Shown here: one piece after another, positions 7,125-14,355 of the stretch
Layout of the letters: each line of letters starts with the position of its first letter
Numbering within the stretch: the stretch's first letter is position 1
NCBI GenBank assembly: GCA_027068615.1
Contig: JAMOQV010000236.1
Span: forward strand, 1-17,082
Length of the DNA: 17,082 nt
Reading direction: 5' to 3'
Source: Helicobacteraceae bacterium
Lineage (GTDB): Bacteria; Campylobacterota; Campylobacteria; Campylobacterales; Sulfurimonadaceae
Notes under the pieces: model-generated
Seen by the model: the letters and a program-made list of their open reading frames with translations, nothing else
Databases searched by the model: none
What the model was told of the DNA's origin: nothing
Position numbers and translations under genes: made by a program

Positions 7125-8539
7125 ATATGTAACTCTTTTAAAATTTCATCTTTTGTTATAGGGATATTACCGATGCGACTAACCTGAATACCAGCGACCA
7201 TAGAACCCAAATATGCACTCTGCCAGATATCTGCTCCAACACATAAAGCCATAGAGCTACAAGTAAGCAAAGAATCCCCAGCTCCACTTACATCTTTTAC
7301 ATTTGATGAAAGTGCTTTTATGTTATCTGTTAAAAGTTCATCTTTGTTAGTGTTGTATATCATAACTCCCTCTGCACCAAGAGTTGTAAAAACATACTTA
7401 GCATCACTTTTTTGACTTAGTTTTTCAGACAATACAACCAAACCAGATTCAAAATCACCCAAAGATAAACGAATTTCCCTCTCTGTTGGAGTTACAAGTG
7501 TCATACCTTTAAACTTAGAAATATCTCCAACCTGAGATGAACTTTGAGAATCAGCCACCATTTTAACATCATAAGAAGATGCTAACTTAGTTATCTTCTC
7601 TATCAAATCATCTGTTAATATCCCATAACTAAAGTCAGAAAATATAATCAAATCAAGATTTTTTATACTTTGTGTAATTTTACTTAAAATCATCTCTTGT
7701 ATATCTTTACTTATGGCATGTTGTTTTAGATGGTTTACTCTAAGAAGTGTTTTAGTGTTTGCACGAAATCTTTGTTTTAGTGTTGTTGGTCTTGTTGCAT
7801 CTGTAAAAATACAAGTTTTTATATCTAGTTTATTTAACCCATCTTCTACATACTTAGCACTTTCATCTTCCCCACAAATAGATATAAATTCAACATCTGC
7901 ACCTAGTGTTTTTGCATGAGATGCAACTATGGCTGAACCACCTATAAAAGTATCGCTAAAGAGTGGTGATACCACGATAGTAGGGTCTTCTTGACTCATA
8001 CCTAGTGGCTCACAAGTTATATACTCATCAACTATAGTATCGCCTATGACTAAAACACTAAGTTGTGAAAACTTTTCAACTGTATCTTTTAAATCAGATA
8101 GATTAAATTTATGTCTTTTTTGATAACTTGATGAGTGTTTTAGAGTTTGACTAGAGGTTAAAAAATCTTCTCGTAACAGATTAAGAGATGAAAAACCAAT
8201 CTCCCCTGAACTAAAAAGAAGTTTCCCACCATAGCTATTTATAACCTCTAGCTCTTCATTGACTAGCTTTTCATGCTCTTTACCCTTAACAACTATATCA
8301 GGCTTATTTTTTTTTATATATTCGCTTGGTAATTCGCCTAATATAAAAGATTCATCAACATAGCTTGTAGCTTTTATGGACTCAAGTCGTACCTCTTGTG
8401 GCATCCCCTTGTTATGACTTAGTTTATCATTATTGACCCCAACTATAAGATAGTCTCCACTCTCTTTTGCAAATTTTAAAAGTCTAAGATGCCCAGGGTG
8501 TAGTATGTTAAAATCACCACTTACAAATACTTTTTTCAT
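7121..8539 (-). CDS. Bifunctional HldE-like protein with swapped order: N-terminal nucleotidyltransferase, C-terminal PfkB kinase
   Basis: This 472-residue protein carries the two activities of HldE (heptose-7-phosphate kinase and heptose-1-phosphate adenylyltransferase) in reverse order. Residues 1 to about 126 are the RfaE-II-type nucleotidyltransferase: FVSGDFNILHPGH with the HPGH at 14-17, then PDIVVKGKEHE at 80-90. Residues about 155-472 are a PfkB/ribokinase-type kinase of the RfaE-I group: VLVIGDTIVDEYI (163-175), GGSA (200-203), TTLKQRFRANTKTLLRVNH (252-270), and the anion-hole/catalytic motif DVSGAGD at 416-422. In E. coli HldE the kinase comes first. It likely phosphorylates and activates a heptose-like sugar phosphate. 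An AGGTG site precedes the ATG, and the stop overlaps the next gene by 4 nt. The domains are certain; the exact substrate is not. Confidence 0.88.
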   Translation of the reverse strand: MKKVFVSGDFNILHPGHLRLLKFAKESGDYLIVGVNNDKLSHNKGMPQEVRLESIKATSYVDESFILGELPSEYIKKNKPDIVVKGKEHEKLVNEELEVINSYGGKLLFSSGEIGFSSLNLLREDFLTSSQTLKHSSSYQKRHKFNLSDLKDTVEKFSQLSVLVIGDTIVDEYITCEPLGMSQEDPTIVVSPLFSDTFIGGSAIVASHAKTLGADVEFISICGEDESAKYVEDGLNKLDIKTCIFTDATRPTTLKQRFRANTKTLLRVNHLKQHAISKDIQEMILSKITQSIKNLDLIIFSDFSYGILTDDLIEKITKLASSYDVKMVADSQSSSQVGDISKFKGMTLVTPTEREIRLSLGDFESGLVVLSEKLSQKSDAKYVFTTLGAEGVMIYNTNKDELLTDNIKALSSNVKDVSGAGDSLLTCSSMALCVGADIWQSAYLGSMVAGIQVSRIGNIPITKDEILKELHI

Positions 8540-8547
8540 TTTATCAC

Positions 8548-9657
8548 CTAAATAAAATTAAGATGTTGTGGCAAGGTAGCACTAGGAGCTTCTAAATTAT
8601 GTTTACCTTTTTTATAAGCATCTAAAACTTCATTTGTTTTATCTTGTAAACATAAAGTTTCACACATTGAACAAGCATCAAATTTATCAGATGATAAAAA
8701 GTCCATAACTTCCCAGTATCTATCACTTTGAAGTATATCTTTAAACCTAACACCTTCATCAGTTATATTTGCTATATGATATTGTTTATACTTTTCATTA
8801 AAAAAACTTCCACAAGGAGCTACTAAGCCAGTTCCTGACATCTGCAGGTGAAATGGTGGACCATAACATTGTTTATAGTGTCTAACACCTTTTGATGTTA
8901 TTTTAGACCATTTTGCTTTTACAAGATACTCATCATCACTATAACTTTCAGCTTCATGGAGTAGGTCATAAAGTTCTTCATACTTATCATAGTCAACACC
9001 TAAAGTTCCATCTTCATCATCACTACAATGTTTTATAACAAGATAATCAGGTCTTAACTCTTTTCCAAGTTTAGCGAGAGGAATTATCTGATCACCATCT
9101 TTTGGCATAAGAACCATCTGCATACCAACAGTAACATCAAGATTTAACTCTTTTTTTATTTTCATACACATTTTTATATTTTCACAAGTTTCATAAAACT
9201 TCTCTATCGGTACACCCATTATTTCACTATATCTTTGTGGCTCACCTGCACTAAAGTTAAATCTTAGGTATGTTAAAGCAGGTAATATTTTTCTCAATAC
9301 CTCTTCTGTTAAAGTATTTCCATGGGTAGCTATTGCCATATCTATACCAACACTTTTACCATATACGATAACATCTTCATATATTGGATTGGCTGTACTT
9401 TCTCCATCACTAACTAAACTGATACCTTTAACACCAACCTCAGCACAATCATCTAAAAAACTTTTCATAATAGGCATAGTAATTTTATGTGGTTTGTTTC
9501 TTTGCATATTTGCATAACAAAAAACACAATTATATTGACAAGCTTGAGTAAGTGCCATATCTATCGTGATAGGAGCTATCCTTTTCCCACTTTTCCACTC
9601 TTTTAATCTCTCTTGGTGCCATAAAATTTTTGAACCATCTAATATTAATTCTGACAT
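8548..9657 (-). CDS. Radical SAM enzyme with SPASM-like C-terminus (enzyme 1)
   Basis: A 369-residue radical SAM protein. The [4Fe-4S]-SAM motif CX3CX2C is at C40, C44 and C47 (CQYNCVFC). SDGEST, near residues 83-88, replaces the usual GGEP SAM-binding motif. A cysteine-rich C-terminal part (CYGPPF, VAPCG, CSMCETLC) resembles a SPASM/twitch domain binding auxiliary Fe-S clusters. It ends in LPQHLNFI, matched by the end of the second radical SAM enzyme of the cluster (PQEHDNFI), so the two are paralogues. Adjacent transketolase and sugar-nucleotide genes suggest radical chemistry on a sugar or sugar nucleotide, but peptide targets cannot be excluded. A good AAGGGAT ribosome-binding site precedes the ATG, and spacing to neighbours is only 8-10 nt. 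The family is certain; the reaction is unknown. Confidence 0.88.
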   Translation of the reverse strand: MSELILDGSKILWHQERLKEWKSGKRIAPITIDMALTQACQYNCVFCYANMQRNKPHKITMPIMKSFLDDCAEVGVKGISLVSDGESTANPIYEDVIVYGKSVGIDMAIATHGNTLTEEVLRKILPALTYLRFNFSAGEPQRYSEIMGVPIEKFYETCENIKMCMKIKKELNLDVTVGMQMVLMPKDGDQIIPLAKLGKELRPDYLVIKHCSDDEDGTLGVDYDKYEELYDLLHEAESYSDDEYLVKAKWSKITSKGVRHYKQCYGPPFHLQMSGTGLVAPCGSFFNEKYKQYHIANITDEGVRFKDILQSDRYWEVMDFLSSDKFDACSMCETLCLQDKTNEVLDAYKKGKHNLEAPSATLPQHLNFI

Positions 9658-9667
9658 AATATCCCTT

Positions 9668-10159
9668 TTATAAACATCTTAAATATGTAGGACCATCATA
9701 ATCAAACATATCTTTTATATCTTGTTGTAAACTTTCTGTTGATGGTGAAAATATTTTAAAATTCTTAAATACTTCCATCATTTTTAAATCATCACTATCT
9801 ATACAATGACTTCTACCAAGTGCTGAAAAATAATTATCTGCTCCAACTCCAATTAGTTTAACATCCATCTTATGTTCATTCAAATCATATCTTATCTGCT
9901 CATAAGCTCTCATAACTAAAAAAGGAACTTGAGAGTAAACAATAGGCTTTAATCCAGCTAAATACATACCTGCACTTATACTTATAGTCGCTTGTTCACA
10001 AATCCCTGTATTGAAAGTTCTATCTGAATAGTTATTAAAAAAGTCATCTAAAACTGCAAAACCCATATCACCAACTAAAAGTGTAAATTTTTCATCATTT
10101 TTAAAATAATTATAGACTTCATTCATAACTTCTTTTTTTGAAACTAGATTATTCATCAT
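9668..10159 (-). CDS. Transketolase-like pyrimidine-binding subunit lacking the C-terminal domain
   Basis: About 163 residues matching only the Pyr domain of transketolase. NTGICEQATISISAGMYLAG contains the conserved glutamate that activates the thiamine aminopyrimidine ring, followed by FLVMRAYEQIRYDL and a C-terminal FSPST block with GPTYLRCL. Split transketolases normally have a second subunit of roughly 300 residues that also holds the Transketolase_C domain; here a clean TAA follows YLRCL and the next gene begins 10 nt later. No remnant of the missing domain is visible. It overlaps the preceding half-subunit gene by 11 nt and must pair with it to form the active site. Start choice: GTG 10162, ATG 10159 and ATG 10156 are consecutive in frame; AGGA just upstream best fits the ATGs. 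Confidence 0.82.
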   Translation of the reverse strand: MMNNLVSKKEVMNEVYNYFKNDEKFTLLVGDMGFAVLDDFFNNYSDRTFNTGICEQATISISAGMYLAGLKPIVYSQVPFLVMRAYEQIRYDLNEHKMDVKLIGVGADNYFSALGRSHCIDSDDLKMMEVFKNFKIFSPSTESLQQDIKDMFDYDGPTYLRCL

Positions 10160-10940
10160 CACATCCTAAAACATAACCATCTTGTGTTGGGCATCTAAAA
10201 TGGTGTGCAATTGAGTTTTCACAAACTTCTACACCTTTACCTTTTAGTGTATCACATACTAAAATAGATAAGGATTCATTTTTATTTGTAAAAAATTTAG
10301 CCATATTTAATTTTAAATCAGCTTCATTGTGTCCATCTATTCTGCTAAAATTATCGGTATATGCTTGTAAAACTTTAGATAATCGGTCATTATCTAAACC
10401 TACATCTTCAACTCTATCCATTGCTTGTAAACCATTTGCATCTACGATTAACAAAAGATTATCTAGTTTAAACCTATATGCTAAAGCTAATGCTTCAAAG
10501 TTACTACCCTCTTGCATCTCGCCATCACCAACTATACAAACAACTTTTTGAGTTTTATTTTGCATCTTAAAAGCTTGTGCTAAACCAACAGCTATTGGTA
10601 AACCATGACCTAGTGAACCAGTTGATGCTTCTATCATATAGTTTGAATTTTTTGTTAAACAACCTTTTATTGAAGCACCATTATAAAAATCTTCTAGCTC
10701 TTTATCTGGTAAAAAACCAAGTTCATTTAAAATAATATAATAAGCATAAGACCCATGACCCTTAGAAAATATAAGTCTATCTCTAGCATCATCAGTTGCA
10801 TCATCTTGATTATAAACTAAAAAATCACGAAATAAAGTTGTTAAAATCTCAACACATGACAAAGATGGTGCAAGATGCCCTGCTCCACTGTTACAAGATA
10901 AAGCGATAGTTTTATCTCTTATAATTTTACTGTTTAACAT
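10149..10940 (-). CDS. Transketolase-like N-terminal (thiamine diphosphate-binding) subunit
   Basis: A 263-residue protein corresponding to the N-terminal half of transketolase. It has SGAGHLAPSLSCVE (substrate and cofactor histidine), SKGHGSYAYY, STGSLGHGLPIAVGLA, and the thiamine-Mg motif starting VGDGEMQEGSNFEA and ending with the DAN asparagine. A later DGHNEADL and the C-terminal AHHFRCP fit the family. With the following Pyr subunit it should form a two-component enzyme that transfers a C2 (or other acyl-like) unit to or from sugar phosphates. Central-metabolism transketolase is usually a single long chain, and this pair lies among glycan genes, so a special sugar pathway is more likely. 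The start overlaps the HEPN stop by 7 nt and the stop overlaps the Pyr subunit gene. Confidence 0.88.
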   Translation of the reverse strand: MLNSKIIRDKTIALSCNSGAGHLAPSLSCVEILTTLFRDFLVYNQDDATDDARDRLIFSKGHGSYAYYIILNELGFLPDKELEDFYNGASIKGCLTKNSNYMIEASTGSLGHGLPIAVGLAQAFKMQNKTQKVVCIVGDGEMQEGSNFEALALAYRFKLDNLLLIVDANGLQAMDRVEDVGLDNDRLSKVLQAYTDNFSRIDGHNEADLKLNMAKFFTNKNESLSILVCDTLKGKGVEVCENSIAHHFRCPTQDGYVLGCDDE

Positions 10941-11341
10941 TTTTTCATCTCTTCCTTATCTATATCTAATATAGAACAAACTTTTTCAAAAACTTCAAAT
11001 GCAAAATTTAAAACAATTTTCATATCATCTTTTGATGGCATCTCCCTATCAAATGCAGGATAAGATTCTTCAATATGGTACTTTGTAATTTGGTCTAGTA
11101 AATCTAAACTATCACTTAAATCTATATGACTTGATACTAACAAATATATATCATACAAATCATGAGTTTTTGGTATCTTTTTATTTTCATAAGCTAAAAA
11201 AGACTTTAAACTTTTCTCAATACTATAATGTAATTCTACAGCTATAACATCAGTATAATGATTTACCTCATAAAATAATTTTGCTCCACTTAGGTTATGC
11301 CATGATTTTTTTAACCATTCAGATGCTGATGCTTTGTTCAT
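10934..11341 (-). CDS. HEPN-domain protein (partner of MNT nucleotidyltransferase)
   Basis: About 135 residues of the HEPN fold (Pfam PF05168-like). The order is EWLKKSWHNLSGAKLFYE, then YTDVIAVELHYSIEKSLKSFLAYE, a central THDLYDIYLL and a C-terminal EESYPAFDREMPSKDD; the 'aQQA-EK-LKa' and 'HDL' features are those of HEPN proteins paired with minimal nucleotidyltransferases. I do not see the RX4-6H motif of RNase-type HEPN toxins, so toxicity is doubtful. An ATG at 11356 would add five residues but lacks a ribosome-binding site; the ATG at 11341 has GGAAAGG just upstream. The gene overlaps the MNT gene and the transketolase gene, so all are translationally linked. MNT-HEPN pairs are often mobile type VII-like toxin-antitoxin modules; here the role is uncertain. 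Confidence 0.82.
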   Translation of the reverse strand: MNKASASEWLKKSWHNLSGAKLFYEVNHYTDVIAVELHYSIEKSLKSFLAYENKKIPKTHDLYDIYLLVSSHIDLSDSLDLLDQITKYHIEESYPAFDREMPSKDDMKIVLNFAFEVFEKVCSILDIDKEEMKKC

Positions 11342-11660
11342 ACCATACCTTTCCATTTTGTAAGATATCTATTTTATAAAAATAATCTTCTTTTTTATAT
11401 ATCTCTTTTGTAGGAGCACAGAGTATATCTATCCCATTAGTTTTATAATTTTTTCGTATATCTCTAAGTTGTTTCATAGCTTCTAACTCAAAAGCTCTAA
11501 TATTATCTTTGTTTAATCCATCTTTTAATAAAAATAAGTCAATATCACTCTCATCATTTGGTGTACCATAAGCAAATGACCCAAACAATATAATTTTATC
11601 TGGATTTAAAGGTTTTAATCTCTCGATAATCAAAGGTTTTAACTTTTCTATATCAACCAT
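11319..11660 (-). CDS. MNT-type minimal nucleotidyltransferase
   Basis: A 113-residue MNT-domain protein of the polymerase-beta superfamily. The core motif GSFAYGTPNDESDIDLFL (residues about 27-44) gives the GSX10DXD pattern with two catalytic aspartates, and GIDIL near residue 75-79 offers a third acidic residue. Family members such as MntA AMPylate and neutralise the partner HEPN toxin; others have unknown targets. It starts 2 nt after the SDR stop, with GGAG about 10 nt upstream of the ATG, and overlaps the HEPN gene, so the pair is embedded in the glycan operon rather than having its own promoter. The domain is certain; the physiological role is inferred from the family. Confidence 0.85.
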   Translation of the reverse strand: MVDIEKLKPLIIERLKPLNPDKIILFGSFAYGTPNDESDIDLFLLKDGLNKDNIRAFELEAMKQLRDIRKNYKTNGIDILCAPTKEIYKKEDYFYKIDILQNGKVWYEQSISI

Positions 11661-11662
11661 AA

Positions 11663-12655
11663 CTACTTATCTCCCAAACACTCAAACCAATCTTTTGTAG
11701 CATCTTTTATACTGCTCTCATCCCAAACAGGTGCTTCTCTCCATTGTTCTATGTTTTCAAGCATGATTTTTACACCATCTTCAAAACTAACTTTTGGAGT
11801 CCATCCTAAAACTTTTTTGATTTTAGTTATATCTGCATAAGTACAATCAGGTTCACCTGGTCTTTTCGGAATGTATTGTTTTTTACCACCTAGAAGTTCT
11901 ACAAGATAATTGATACTATAAGTGTTATCACTTCCTACATTGAAAATTTCTTGTTTTACATCACTTTGAGATGCAATGTAACAAGCTTCAACTATATCAG
12001 TAACATAAGTAAAGTCTCTAGTTTGTTTACCATCTCCAACTATTGTAAGTGGTTTATTATTTAAAAGTTGTGCTAAAAAAACACCGAAAACAGCACCGTA
12101 AGTTCCACTTGTTCTATGACGAACACCATAAACATTGAAAAATCTCATACTAACTACTGGCATATTATATAGCTGTCCCCAGTGCATTACATATTGTTCT
12201 CCAACAGTTTTTGTATGAGCATAAGGGTATTCAGGAGCTATGGGAGTGTCTTCAGGAGTTGGATAAACATCTGGGATACCATAGCATGAACTTGATGCTG
12301 CATATACAAATTTTTTAAGATTTTTAGACTTTTTAGATGCTTCTAATACCCTTATAGTACCATCGACATTTGCTCTATGGTATTTTATAGGGTTATTTAT
12401 AGATGGAACTATATCAGCAAGTGCAGCATAATGAAATACATAATCAACACCACTAAAATACTCATCTAAGTTACTTTCATAATCTCCTATATCTGCTTGA
12501 ACAAATTTTATCTTACCTTTATGATGCTCGATATTATCTAGTCTTCCATTTGCCAAATTATCTATAACTGTCACTTCATAGTTGTTTTTAACTAACAAGT
12601 CCACCATATGTGAACCAATAAACCCTGCTCCACCTGTTACTACTGCTTTCATCAT
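11663..12655 (-). CDS. NAD-dependent SDR nucleotide-sugar epimerase/dehydratase (GalE/WbpP-like)
   Basis: A 330-residue extended short-chain dehydrogenase. The NAD-binding motif GGAGFIG is at 8-14, IDNL at 31-34 marks NAD preference, the active-site serine block is AASSSCYG (119-126), and the catalytic pair is Y145 and K149 (YAHTK). MRFFNVYGVR, FTYVTDIVEAC and PGEPDCTYADITKIKKVLGWTP are typical of UDP-glucose/UDP-GlcNAc 4-epimerases and related enzymes. A C-terminal tail after the usual end (APVWDESSIKDATKDWF) may be specific to this subfamily. It likely oxidises C4 of an NDP-sugar for epimerisation; the substrate cannot be named. Two consecutive ATGs are possible starts, with AAGG upstream. 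It lies 6 nt after the second radical SAM gene. Confidence 0.87.
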   Translation of the reverse strand: MMKAVVTGGAGFIGSHMVDLLVKNNYEVTVIDNLANGRLDNIEHHKGKIKFVQADIGDYESNLDEYFSGVDYVFHYAALADIVPSINNPIKYHRANVDGTIRVLEASKKSKNLKKFVYAASSSCYGIPDVYPTPEDTPIAPEYPYAHTKTVGEQYVMHWGQLYNMPVVSMRFFNVYGVRHRTSGTYGAVFGVFLAQLLNNKPLTIVGDGKQTRDFTYVTDIVEACYIASQSDVKQEIFNVGSDNTYSINYLVELLGGKKQYIPKRPGEPDCTYADITKIKKVLGWTPKVSFEDGVKIMLENIEQWREAPVWDESSIKDATKDWFECLGDK

Positions 12656-12661
12656 TTTGCC

Positions 12662-13756
12662 TTATATAAAATTATCATGCTCTTGTGGATTTTTCAGTCG
12701 CCAAAGATAACGATTTACCTCATCCATTCTACAGTTTACTCTACAGTTTTTTATATCTAGTTCATTTTTTACATAATTATAAGATTTCTTTCTTTTTTCA
12801 CCTTCCCAAATAGAACTAAAACTTTCATCATAAATATTACCATAACAAAATTCATCTTTTCCAAGATAAGCACTACAACCAAATACTTTTCCATCTGCTG
12901 CGATATAACCCCAAAAAAATGGAGTTGAGTGGCATTTGTCATAAGGTTGTTTTTTCTCAACATATTTTTTCATAGTATTTGCACGGAAAATTACACTAAA
13001 CTTATCATCAGATATACTCTCAACTTCCTCTTGAATATCTAGCATTTTTGAGTAGTCAATATCTGCATACTTAGTAGTTTCACTTGAGAGATGTTGAGAG
13101 TACGGTTTTATAACAAGATAATCAACTCCCAATGCTTTACACTTCTTAGCAAGTATTACTGCCTCATCTTTGTTCTCAGGTAGTAAAAGCATCTGTACAC
13201 CTATAGTACATTTTAGATTATTTTCTTTTCTATATTCTAAAGCATTCTTAAGATTTTCTATCACTCTATGAAAATCAATCTCTTTTGTTTGATGAACTTC
13301 TGCATAAGTTTTAGCTGTTCCAGCATTTAAACTTACTTTTATCCAAGAACAATTTTCTACATATCTTTGAGTAGCTTTTTTATTTGCTGGTACAAAATTT
13401 GTAGTCAATGATGTATCAACCCCAACTTTTGAGCAATGTTCAACAATAAGGTCTAAATCTTTAAAAAGTAAAGGTTCTCCCTCTCCTGCAAACATAACAC
13501 TTTTAACATCATTTTTTGCCATATCACTTAAAGTATCTTTTAAAACATCAAACTCTAAACCTATATTTTCATAACCCATATAGTCTAATGCACAGAAAGT
13601 ACATCTATGATTACAACCACCATAAGGTGAAATTTCTACATAAATAGGATAAATTTTTTTCAATTTATCCCAATCATCTTTTGCTTCATACCATTTAGCT
13701 ACTCTTACTGGATGCAAGATTAGTTTATGTGAATCTATACTGTACTTATCTGACAT
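12662..13756 (-). CDS. Radical SAM enzyme with SPASM-like C-terminus (enzyme 2)
   Basis: A 364-residue radical SAM protein with CX3CX2C at C48, C52 and C55 (CNHRCTFC), a SAM-binding AGEGEPLL near residues 95-102, and a C-terminal cysteine cluster (YDKCHSTPF, VFGCSAYLG, EFCYGNI, NCRVNC) like a SPASM domain. It shares with enzyme 1 a common layout: an N-terminal segment running into a tryptophan (HPVRVAKWYE here, HQERLKEW there), the block IGVQMLLLPENKDEA (VGMQMVLMPKDGDQI there), DYLVIK followed by a serine or histidine-rich patch, and a C-terminal NFI. The two are therefore diverged paralogues and probably catalyse successive or alternative steps in one pathway. AGGA precedes the ATG, 2 nt after the ORF6N stop. 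The substrate is unknown. Confidence 0.88.
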   Translation of the reverse strand: MSDKYSIDSHKLILHPVRVAKWYEAKDDWDKLKKIYPIYVEISPYGGCNHRCTFCALDYMGYENIGLEFDVLKDTLSDMAKNDVKSVMFAGEGEPLLFKDLDLIVEHCSKVGVDTSLTTNFVPANKKATQRYVENCSWIKVSLNAGTAKTYAEVHQTKEIDFHRVIENLKNALEYRKENNLKCTIGVQMLLLPENKDEAVILAKKCKALGVDYLVIKPYSQHLSSETTKYADIDYSKMLDIQEEVESISDDKFSVIFRANTMKKYVEKKQPYDKCHSTPFFWGYIAADGKVFGCSAYLGKDEFCYGNIYDESFSSIWEGEKRKKSYNYVKNELDIKNCRVNCRMDEVNRYLWRLKNPQEHDNFI

Positions 13757-13758
13757 AA

Positions 13759-14343
13759 TTATCCTACTTTTTGATTTTTTTTTATACTTCTACTAACACT
13801 AGCAAAACCTAGATTAAATTCAAACTTTGTATTAGTTTCTATAACTTCACCATCTACACCATCATCTTCTAAAATCTCAGAATCAATCTCTATGATTTTT
13901 TCTAAAATCTGGTTTGATTTTTGTGCTAAATCTTGTTGAATACTCTCATCAGTAGTTTTCATCATATTGTTTATATTTCGAGATAATTCCCTAATATTTG
14001 CAAAAGTTTCTACAATTTGTAATGTTGCATTTGTAGCTACATCACTTTTTAAAATAGTAGCCAACATATATAGACCTTTTTCTGTAAAAGCTTTAGGCAT
14101 ATGTGGTGAATATTTTAGTTTTGATAGGTGGTCGAAATTTTCGACTACATAAGATTTTTCATCTTTTTCTAATTTTATTAAATATGTTTCATTTGGAAAC
14201 TTATCCTTATTATTTTTTACAGCTTCATTTATCCGTTTTGTTTCTACTTGAAATAAATCAGCCACATCTTTATCTAATAAAATTAAAGTTTCTCTAATTT
14301 TTATCAACTTACTTTCCAATGTATTAAACTTCATAATCTCCAT
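13759..14343 (-). CDS. ORF6N (KilA-N related) DNA-binding domain protein
   Basis: A 194-residue protein whose first about 115 residues fit the ORF6N domain: IKIRETLILLDKDVADLFQV, TKRINEAVKNN, KFPNETYLIKL, AFTEKGLYMLATILKSDVA, and a final aromatic/arginine helix (IVETFANIREL). The rest is a predicted helical linker and a tail ending FASVSRSIKKNQKVG. ORF6N proteins occur in phages and mobile elements and are thought to bind DNA; a metabolic role is not expected. It sits in line between cysQ (12 nt) and the radical SAM gene (2 nt), so it is either a mobile insertion or a local regulator. An AAGGATATTT site supports the ATG at 14343; a second ATG lies 9 nt downstream. Confidence 0.85.
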   Translation of the reverse strand: MEIMKFNTLESKLIKIRETLILLDKDVADLFQVETKRINEAVKNNKDKFPNETYLIKLEKDEKSYVVENFDHLSKLKYSPHMPKAFTEKGLYMLATILKSDVATNATLQIVETFANIRELSRNINNMMKTTDESIQQDLAQKSNQILEKIIEIDSEILEDDGVDGEVIETNTKFEFNLGFASVSRSIKKNQKVG

Positions 14344-14355
14344 AAATATCCTTTT

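Noticed and set aside
7713..7919. Plus-strand open frame of 68 codons inside the HldE-like gene
   Set aside because: It is antisense to the conserved kinase domain and has no domain or neighbour support.
12769..12963. Minus-strand open frame in another frame of radical SAM gene 2, suggesting a frameshift
   Set aside because: The main frame is uninterrupted and keeps all the expected cysteines through the C-terminus; the second frame is methionine-rich noise.
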